A stretch of 41,451 nt of DNA, from the NCBI RefSeq assembly GCF_017104715.1, contig NZ_JAAGPI010000058.1:1-41451 (forward strand). The letters run 5' to 3'. Shown here one piece after another: positions 36,293 to 41,451 of this stretch. Position 1 is the stretch's first letter; each line of letters begins with the position of its first letter. The stretch comes from Burkholderia sp. Ac-20365. Its GTDB lineage: Bacteria > Pseudomonadota > Gammaproteobacteria > Burkholderiales > Burkholderiaceae. The position numbers were made by a program, and so were the translations under genes. Under the pieces are notes generated by a model. It worked only from the letters and a program-made list of their open reading frames with translations, was not told the DNA's origin and ran no database searches.

Positions 36293-37129
36293 TCACGCTC
36301 CCGTGCCTTCGAGCGCGCCCGTGCGCGCCGGATCCTGCCTGTAATAGCGCGCGAGCAGCCGGTATAGCTCCGGATATTCCGCCTCGAACTCACGCGGCTT
36401 CACAAACAGCGCCTCGCTGCATACGGCAAAAAATTCCGACGGATGGTCGGTTGCATACGGATCGATCAGCGATTCGCGCTCGAAGCGCGCCCAGCGACGC
36501 TCCGTCACAGCGTCCACTTTTGCGCAGAACTGGTCGTAGGCGTGATCGAAGACGTCGGCCCATTGCGCGGCATCCAGCGGCGCATGCAGCTTGCGAAAAA
36601 GCGGCGGGTGCCCGTCCGCTTCGCCCGTCACCATGTCGATCTTGTGCGCGAACTCGTGAATCACGACGTTGTAGGCGTCAGTGCCATCCGTCATCTGCGC
36701 GTCTTCCCACGACAGGATCACCGGGCCGCCTTCCCACGCTTCACCGCTCGCGTCGTGCTCGACTTCGTGCACGACGCCGTCTTCGTCTTCGACCGTCTTG
36801 CGGATCACGAACTCGCCCGGATAGACGATCACTCCGACCCAGCCGCGATACAGCTCCAGCCCGAGATTGAGCACGGGCAGGCAGGCCTGCACAGCGATCG
36901 CGACGGTGATCTGATCGGTCAGTTCGAGATCGTGTGCCGTCGAAAACTCTTTTTGCGCGATGAACAGGCTCGTCATGTCGCGCAGGCGCAGCAGATCGGC
37001 GGGTGCGAGATGCGACAGGAACGGCAGGCCGTTGAGCGTCGCTTGCCAGAGCGCGTCGTCGATTGCGTGCGTACGCAGCGCGCGATCGCGGCGGCGCGTG
37101 CCGAGCCAGCTTGTGAGTTTCGAAAACAT
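36293..37129 (-). CDS. mtfA: MtfA-family zinc metallopeptidase (M90)
   Basis: 278 residues. In E. coli MtfA binds and inactivates the repressor Mlc and has peptidase activity; the target here is unknown because Mlc is not seen in this window. The zinc motif HEFAH is at 158-162 (NVVIHEFAHKIDM) and the third ligand is probably the glutamate in HPSEFFAVCSEALF. YPGEFVIRKTVEDEDGVVHEVEHDASGEAW is also characteristic. It begins 42 bp after the stop of a MerR-type gene on the same strand, suggesting the two are co-transcribed. Confidence 0.92.
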   Translation of the reverse strand: MFSKLTSWLGTRRRDRALRTHAIDDALWQATLNGLPFLSHLAPADLLRLRDMTSLFIAQKEFSTAHDLELTDQITVAIAVQACLPVLNLGLELYRGWVGVIVYPGEFVIRKTVEDEDGVVHEVEHDASGEAWEGGPVILSWEDAQMTDGTDAYNVVIHEFAHKIDMVTGEADGHPPLFRKLHAPLDAAQWADVFDHAYDQFCAKVDAVTERRWARFERESLIDPYATDHPSEFFAVCSEALFVKPREFEAEYPELYRLLARYYRQDPARTGALEGTGA

Positions 37130-37171
37130 CGCGTAGTTGTCTTCGTTGAAGTGATCGATGTCGTGCGGCTT

Positions 37172-37672
37172 TCAGGCTTTGGCGCTCTTGCTGCGTTTGA
37201 TCGCAGCCGCCGCACGCCGTTTCTGGATCAGCTCGTCGGCGCTTTCGCCGGCGAGACGCCGCTGCACGTAGTCCAGATCGCCGCTCAGTTCGGCTTTCAG
37301 TTTCTGCGCTTCCTTCAGCTCGCGCTGCACGGATTCGATCCGCGCATCGAGCGATTCGACCTGTTGCGCGAGCCCATCGCGAATCTGCTGCAGCGATTCC
37401 GTCGAATAGCCGCGCCGTCCGCTCTCCGTGTCTTCGAGCGGCCGCTTCAGCATTTCGGTGATACCCGCGAGCGAAAATCCGAGCGCCCGTAGACGCAGGA
37501 TGCGCGAAAAACGTTCGATGTCGCGCTCGTCGTACAGACGATAACGGCCTTCGCTGCGGCTGGGCGTGACGAGGCCGCGTTCCTCGTAGTACTTGAGGGT
37601 GCGCGGTGTGACGTTCAGACGTTCGGCGGCGTCGCGTACGGTGAGCAGAGTGGGAGAGTCGGCGGTCGGCAT
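37172..37672 (-). CDS. MerR-family regulator
   Basis: 166 residues. Winged helix at the N-terminus (LTVRDAAERLNVTPRTLKYYEERGLVTPSRSEGRYRLYDE), then helices RFSRILRLRALGFSLAGITEML, and a long coiled coil (about 92-135: SLQQIRDGLAQQVESLDARIESVQRELKEAQKL) typical of stress-type MerR proteins. It has no effector-binding domain, only a basic tail KRRAAAAIKRSKSAKA. The only cysteines are absent, so no metal or redox sensing by thiols. No 19-bp-spacer promoter was found before it. It lies ahead of mtfA. Confidence 0.9.
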   Translation of the reverse strand: MPTADSPTLLTVRDAAERLNVTPRTLKYYEERGLVTPSRSEGRYRLYDERDIERFSRILRLRALGFSLAGITEMLKRPLEDTESGRRGYSTESLQQIRDGLAQQVESLDARIESVQRELKEAQKLKAELSGDLDYVQRRLAGESADELIQKRRAAAAIKRSKSAKA

Positions 37673-37766
37673 GGTGATGCTTCACTGGTCGGCGTGAAGC
37701 ATTATAGAGAAACGTGTCCGCGCGCATCGATGCGCGGGCAGATGTCGAAAGGGAGCAGGGCGCGAA

Positions 37767-37798
37767 ATGAAAAACGCCTGCGCGAAGGCAGGCGTTTT
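37767..37798 (-). terminator. Terminator of rho
   Basis: AAAACGCCTGC (37771-37781) and GCAGGCGTTTT (37788-37798) form a perfect 11-bp stem with a 6-base loop. Read on the minus strand it is followed by a run of T (complement of the A-tract at 37767-37774), about 25 bp after the rho stop codon. Confidence 0.88.
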
Positions 37799-37821
37799 GC
37801 GAATCCAGGTGCGAAGCGAGC

Positions 37822-39084
37822 TTAGCCGCCGCGACGCATCATGTCGAAGAACTCGGCGTTGTTCTTCGTCTGGCGGATCTTGTCGAGCAGGAATTCCATG
37901 GCTTCGACTTCGTCCATGTCGTGGATGAACTTGCGCAGCACCCAGATCTTTTGCAGGATCTCGGGCTTGATCAGCAATTCTTCACGACGCGTGCCGGACT
38001 TGTTCAGGTTGATCGACGGGTAGACGCGCTTTTCCGCGAGACGGCGCTCGAGGTGCACTTCCATATTGCCCGTGCCCTTGAACTCTTCGTAGATCACGTC
38101 GTCCATGCGGCTGCCCGTTTCGATCAGCGCCGTGCCGATGATGGTCAGCGAACCGCCTTCCTCGATGTTACGTGCCGCGCCGAAGAAGCGCTTCGGACGT
38201 TGCAGTGCGTTGGCGTCGACACCGCCCGTCAGCACCTTGCCCGATGCAGGCACAACCGTGTTGTACGCACGCGCGAGACGCGTGATCGAGTCGAGCAGAA
38301 TGACCACGTCGTTCTTCATTTCGACGAGGCGCTTGGCCTTTTCGATCACCATTTCGGCGACCTGGACGTGACGCGCGGCCGGTTCGTCGAAGGTCGACGC
38401 GATGACTTCGCCCGCTACCGAGCGCTGCATTTCCGTCACTTCTTCAGGACGCTCGTCGATCAGCAGCACGAACAGGATGACGTCCGGATGGTTCTGCTTG
38501 ATCGCATGCGCGATGTGCTGAAGCATCACGGTCTTACCGGACTTCGGCGACGCGACGAGCAGGCCGCGCTGGCCTTTGCCGATGGGCGCGATCATGTCGA
38601 TGATGCGGCCCGTGACGTTTTCTTCGCCACGCATCTCACGTTCGAGCAGCAGCACCTTGTTCGGGTGCAACGGCGTCAGATTCTCGAACATGATCTTGTG
38701 CTTCGAGGCTTCCGGCGGCTGGCCGTTGACCTTGTCGACCTTCACCAGCGCGAAGTAGCGCTCGCCGTCTTTCGGCGTGCGGACTTCACCTTCGATGGTG
38801 TCGCCCGTATGCAGGTTGAAGCGGCGGATCTGCGACGGCGAGATATAGATGTCGTCCGTGCTTGCGAGATACGAGGTTTCCGGCGAGCGCAGGAAGCCGA
38901 AGCCGTCGGGCAGCACTTCGAGCGTGCCGTCACCGAAGATCGTTTCGCCCGTTTTGGCGCGTTTTTTTAGAATGGCGAACATCAACTCCTGCTTGCGCAG
39001 GCGGTTCGCACTTTCGATCTCGAGACCATTGGCCATCTCGATCAATTGGGACACGTGCAGAGTCTTAAGCTCGGATAAATGCAT
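37822..39084 (-). CDS. rho: Transcription termination factor Rho
   Basis: 420 residues, close to E. coli Rho (419). Hexameric RNA helicase that ends transcription of untranslated RNA. N-terminal Rho_N helical part (MHLSELKTLHVSQLIEMAN), then an RNA-binding cold-shock-like domain with GFGFLRS, then the ATPase with Walker A SPKSGKTVML, VILLDSITRLARAYN and the Q/R-loop segment. The ATG is at 39084-39082; the frame is open a further 23 codons without resemblance to Rho. A 93-nt leader separates it from the candidate promoter, of the kind in which Rho autoregulates by early termination in other bacteria. Confidence 0.98.
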   Translation of the reverse strand: MHLSELKTLHVSQLIEMANGLEIESANRLRKQELMFAILKKRAKTGETIFGDGTLEVLPDGFGFLRSPETSYLASTDDIYISPSQIRRFNLHTGDTIEGEVRTPKDGERYFALVKVDKVNGQPPEASKHKIMFENLTPLHPNKVLLLEREMRGEENVTGRIIDMIAPIGKGQRGLLVASPKSGKTVMLQHIAHAIKQNHPDVILFVLLIDERPEEVTEMQRSVAGEVIASTFDEPAARHVQVAEMVIEKAKRLVEMKNDVVILLDSITRLARAYNTVVPASGKVLTGGVDANALQRPKRFFGAARNIEEGGSLTIIGTALIETGSRMDDVIYEEFKGTGNMEVHLERRLAEKRVYPSINLNKSGTRREELLIKPEILQKIWVLRKFIHDMDEVEAMEFLLDKIRQTKNNAEFFDMMRRGG

Positions 39085-39183
39085 ACGGAGAACCCGCAGA
39101 GAAGGTGCGACCTGAAATGAAATCTGGGAGGAGAAGTGAGCGGAACCGCTCAAGGACTTACTCGTCTTGTCGACGTTTTATAG

Positions 39184-39192
39184 ATTCTAGCA
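39184..39192 (-). promoter_or_regulatory. Candidate extended -10 promoter of rho
   Basis: On the minus strand TGCTAGAAT gives an extended -10 (TGn plus TAGAAT, consensus TATAAT with one mismatch). No good -35 is seen, as is common for extended -10 promoters. Transcription would start near 39177, giving a leader of about 93 nt before rho. Confidence 0.45.
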
Positions 39193-39235
39193 TAGCACAC
39201 GCCAAAACCAGCCTGCGCGGCCGGTTCTTTAATGG

Positions 39236-39284
39236 CGCATGATTCTTGTTGTCATTGTTGTCCAGCGACAACAAGAATCATGCG
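39236..39284. repeat. Perfect 18-bp inverted repeat between trxA and rho
   Basis: CGCATGATTCTTGTTGTC (39236-39253), a 13-base loop ATTGTTGTCCAGC, then the exact complement GACAACAAGAATCATGCG (39267-39284). It is 87 bp past the trxA stop and upstream of the rho promoter candidate, so it is most likely the 3' end of the trxA transcript; no T-run follows on the minus strand. Confidence 0.75.
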
Positions 39285-39371
39285 GCTCGCTTCATGCACG
39301 ACCTTGCTTCATGGCCGATGCATTGCGCGAGCCTGACAGCGCGCATCTACTGCGCGCGTGCCGTGTACTGA

Positions 39372-39698
39372 TTACAGATTGCCGTCGAGGAACGCGGTGA
39401 GTTGCGACTTCGACAATGCGCCGACCTTCTGGGCAGCCACTGCGCCGTTCTTGAAGAGGATCAGCGTGGGGATGCCGCGCACGCCGAACTTGACGGGCGT
39501 GGACTGGTGTTCGTCGACATTGATCTTGGCGATCTGCAGGCGATCAGCGTAGTCCTTCGCGACTTCGTCGAGGATCGGCGCGATCATCTTGCACGGGCCA
39601 CACCATTCTGCCCAGAAATCGAGCAGCACGGGTTTGTCGGATTTGACGACGTCCTGTTCAAACGACGCGTCGCTAATATGCTTGATGTGTTCGCTCAT
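39372..39698 (-). CDS. trxA: Thioredoxin 1
   Basis: 108 residues with the active site WCGPC (C33, C36), VDEHQSTPVKFGVRGIPTLILFKNG containing the cis-proline, and the usual length. It reduces disulfides in ribonucleotide reductase, PAPS reductase and peroxiredoxins such as Bcp at the other end of this window. Start at ATG 39698-39696 (MSEHIKHISDASF), with GAGG about 11 bases before. The rho-trxA neighbourhood is common among beta-proteobacteria. Confidence 0.97.
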   Translation of the reverse strand: MSEHIKHISDASFEQDVVKSDKPVLLDFWAEWCGPCKMIAPILDEVAKDYADRLQIAKINVDEHQSTPVKFGVRGIPTLILFKNGAVAAQKVGALSKSQLTAFLDGNL

Positions 39699-40118
39699 TT
39701 GTGTGAATACCTCTTTCGGTTCGAGGCCTGCTTTAATTGCCCGCCACGATACAACAGAATCAGAAAACTTTCCGTTCGTTTTGCCACAGGACAAACCATG
39801 TAACGCACCGCGGGAAGTATCGTGGGGACACACTCGAGAGGGCGGACTGGCTTGGCTTTGCGGATCACTTGAACGTCAGTTTAGCCTAAATTGCTATGCG
39901 TTGCCCGTCGTGATAGTACGCATACCGACGGTAGGGTTTCATGCCGCGCCTTGCCCGAATCATGTCGCGCATGGCGACTCGTGCAAAGCGCAGCGGCGCC
40001 CTCGTGACACGACATATGTGGAGTCCCCGTGCACGAACACAAGAGGGCAGCGACGAACTTTCCGCGATCTTTCTTCAGCTTTTGCCGAGAGCCTCTCGCA
40101 TGGCGCAGCGAGCAGTGT
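39699..40118. other. Intergenic region between trxA and the 4.5S RNA gene
   Basis: About 420 bp that must hold the trxA promoter (minus) and the upstream part of the ffs promoter (plus). I see no ORF with a ribosome site and family resemblance, and no strong hairpin. A short remnant or an unrecognised small RNA cannot be excluded. Confidence 0.4.
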
Positions 40119-40124
40119 TAGAAT
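40119..40124 (+). promoter_or_regulatory. -10 element of the 4.5S RNA promoter
   Basis: TAGAAT, six bases before the first paired base of the 4.5S RNA. The -35 about 17 bp upstream is weak (TCGCAT region). Placement relative to the RNA start supports it more than sequence alone. Confidence 0.5.
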
Positions 40125-40129
40125 ACGAC

Positions 40130-40229
40130 GTGACGGGCCTCCTCGCATGGAGGGGCGGTCAACCTGGTCAGGTCGGGAACGAAGCAGCCACAGCCGTTTT
40201 CCGCCAGTGCCGAGGGTCGGGCTCGTCAC
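40130..40229 (+). ncRNA. ffs: 4.5S RNA of the signal recognition particle
   Basis: About 100 nt. It contains the invariant SRP domain IV apex: CCTGGTCAGGTCGGGAACGA followed by AGCAGCCA, with the GGAA-type tetraloop (GGGAAC) and the asymmetric loop that bind Ffh. The ends pair: GTGACGGGCC (40130-40139) with GGCTCGTCAC (40220-40229), one G-U pair. A T-rich run (TTCCTTTTTC, 40231-40240) follows as terminator. It sits just upstream of dnaX, its usual place in Burkholderiaceae. Exact ends are inferred from pairing. Confidence 0.95.
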
Positions 40230-40410
40230 CTTCCTTTTTCTCATCTGTCTTACTTCCCACCGTATTCCCCTTCGTCTGCGTCGTTCGAAACGCGGCACGT
40301 CCTATCGCGATCGTAGCGAAAATCAATGAAGCGTCAGAGCGCTGTCACGCCTTGTCTGTGTGGGCTGTCGAGCGCGTTATCGATTCGTCTTTTCGCGTCG
40401 GTCTTGCTGA

Positions 40411-40416
40411 TACAAT
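40411..40416 (+). promoter_or_regulatory. -10 element abutting the dnaX start codon
   Basis: TACAAT, matching the -10 consensus at five of six positions, ends six bases before the dnaX ATG. Transcription from it would begin at or beside the ATG, giving a leaderless message. The -35 is not distinct. dnaX may instead be read from an upstream promoter. Confidence 0.4.
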
Positions 40417-40422
40417 TTCCGG

Positions 40423-41451
40423 ATGACCTATCAAGTTCTCGCACGCAAATGGCGGCCGAAGGATTTCGCTTCGCTCGTCGGACAGGAGCACGTGGTGCGC
40501 GCGCTCACGCACGCGCTCGATGGTGGCCGTCTGCACCACGCCTATCTGTTTACCGGCACGCGGGGCGTCGGCAAGACGACGCTCTCGCGGATCTTCGCGA
40601 AGGCGCTCAACTGTGAGACGGGCGTCACGTCCACGCCGTGCGGCGTGTGCCGTGCGTGTCGCGAGATCGATGAAGGCCGTTTCGTCGATTACGTCGAGAT
40701 GGACGCGGCGAGCAACCGCGGTGTCGACGAAATGGCGGCGTTGCTGGAACGCGCGGTGTACGCGCCCGTCGATGCGCGCTTCAAGGTGTACATGATCGAC
40801 GAAGTGCACATGCTGACGAACCACGCGTTCAATGCGATGTTGAAGACGCTGGAAGAGCCGCCGCCGCACGTCAAGTTCATCCTCGCTACGACCGATCCGC
40901 AGAAGATTCCCGTCACGGTGCTGTCGCGCTGTCTTCAGTTCAACCTGAAGCAGATGCCGGCAGGGCATATCGTGTCGCATCTCGAGCGCATTCTCGGCGA
41001 AGAAAATATTCCGCATGAAGCGCAGGCGCTGCGTTTGCTCGCGCGCGCCGCGGACGGCTCGATGCGTGACGCGCTGTCGCTGACCGATCAGGCGATCGCG
41101 TATTCGGCCAACCAGGTCACCGAGGAAGCCGTGCGCGGCATGCTCGGCGCGCTCGATCAAAGCTATCTGATCCGTCTGCTCGACGCGCTGGTTGCTGGCG
41201 ACGGCGCGGCTGTGCTGTCGGTCGCCGACGAGATGGCGTTGCGCAGCCTGTCCTTCTCGACCGCATTGCAGGATCTCGCGAGCCTGCTGCACAAGATCGC
41301 GTGGGCGCAGTTCTCGCCGTCGTCCGTGCTGGAAGAATGGCCGGAAGCTGGCGATTTGCGTCGTTTCGCGGAGTCGATGAGCCCGGAGCAGGTGCAACTG
41401 TTCTATCAGATCGCGACGATCGGTCGAAGCGAACTGGGCCTCGCGCCCGAT
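40423..41451 (+). CDS. dnaX: DNA polymerase III subunits tau/gamma (5' part)
   Basis: The first 343 codons; the gene continues past the right edge. DnaX forms the clamp loader that couples replisome polymerases and loads the beta clamp. The N-terminus MTYQVLARKWRPKDFASLVGQ is diagnostic; Walker A GTRGVGKTTLSR is at about 44-55, the zinc-binding cysteines are in NCETGVTSTPCGVCRACREI, Walker B is YMIDEVHMLT, and the sensor region LATTDPQKIPVTVLSRC follows. The C-terminal tau part and any frameshift site are beyond the window. There is no Shine-Dalgarno before the ATG. In this family recR and an YbaB-type gene usually follow. Confidence 0.98.
   Translation, partial: MTYQVLARKWRPKDFASLVGQEHVVRALTHALDGGRLHHAYLFTGTRGVGKTTLSRIFAKALNCETGVTSTPCGVCRACREIDEGRFVDYVEMDAASNRGVDEMAALLERAVYAPVDARFKVYMIDEVHMLTNHAFNAMLKTLEEPPPHVKFILATTDPQKIPVTVLSRCLQFNLKQMPAGHIVSHLERILGEENIPHEAQALRLLARAADGSMRDALSLTDQAIAYSANQVTEEAVRGMLGALDQSYLIRLLDALVAGDGAAVLSVADEMALRSLSFSTALQDLASLLHKIAWAQFSPSSVLEEWPEAGDLRRFAESMSPEQVQLFYQIATIGRSELGLAPD

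Noticed and set aside
39699..40118. A small gene between trxA and ffs
   Set aside because: Open frames exist but have no ribosome site or recognisable family; some run through the 4.5S RNA gene, which is not translated.

Overview
The window looks like a piece of the main chromosome of a Burkholderiaceae bacterium, most likely Paraburkholderia. The evidence is high-GC DNA, a house-keeping gene order typical of that family (rho-trxA-ffs-dnaX; aminotransferase-hom-thrC; moeA-moaD-moaE-globin-nsrR-clpB) and an intergenic repeat of the kind common in Paraburkholderia. Genus assignment is inference from gene content and memory, not a database result. I see no prophage, transposase, integrase, CRISPR array, tRNA or rRNA.

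Layout. (1) 1-9.4 kb, all minus strand: a lipid A aminoarabinose (L-Ara4N) cluster, transcribed as arnT, a small EamA/SMR-type flippase candidate, arnB, arnC, a stand-alone formyltransferase, a stand-alone decarboxylase (the two halves of enteric ArnA), and arnD. It is followed by the peroxiredoxin bcp and the start of a probable phoH gene, and preceded by a Mth938-domain gene. (2) 9.6-14.1 kb, plus strand: an AlaA-type aminotransferase, then hom and thrC for threonine synthesis. (3) 14.09-14.83 kb: a ~740-bp imperfect inverted repeat, two diverged copies of one repeat facing each other. (4) 14.9-16.9 kb: molybdopterin genes moeA-moaD-moaE. (5) 17.0-18.4 kb: a group III truncated haemoglobin divergent from an NsrR-type nitric-oxide sensor, with a candidate NsrR operator between them. 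(6) 18.4-21.4 kb: clpB behind a near-consensus heat-shock promoter. (7) 21.4-31.3 kb, minus strand: a YidB-like protein, an exported helix-hairpin-helix protein with a basic tail, and the pair pbpC plus a giant bacterial alpha-2-macroglobulin. (8) 31.3-32.3 kb, plus strand: a MerR regulator translationally coupled to a carboxymuconolactone-decarboxylase-family gene, behind a classic 19-bp-spacer MerR promoter. (9) 32.4-37.7 kb, minus strand: a MATE exporter and a GT39-like membrane protein, rpmE2, mtfA and a second MerR gene. (10) 37.8-41.5 kb: rho and trxA (minus), then the 4.5S RNA gene and the 5' part of dnaX (plus, cut by the window edge).

Cell-envelope defence is a recurrent theme. The arn genes make and attach the cationic sugar that lowers affinity for polymyxin-type peptides. 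The macroglobulin/PBP1C pair is thought to trap proteases that breach the outer membrane and to help repair the wall. NsrR with its globin suggests a nitric-oxide defence module, and clpB is under heat-shock control.

Nothing here is clearly an undescribed multi-gene system. The best leads are the symmetric repeat pair (one arm of which carries an ORF open in frame into moeA), the NsrR-globin operator together with an enlarged cysteine loop in NsrR, the MerR/CMD switch with a 13-codon ORF downstream that has a perfect Shine-Dalgarno, the acidic inserts in the macroglobulin, and the apparently leaderless start of dnaX.
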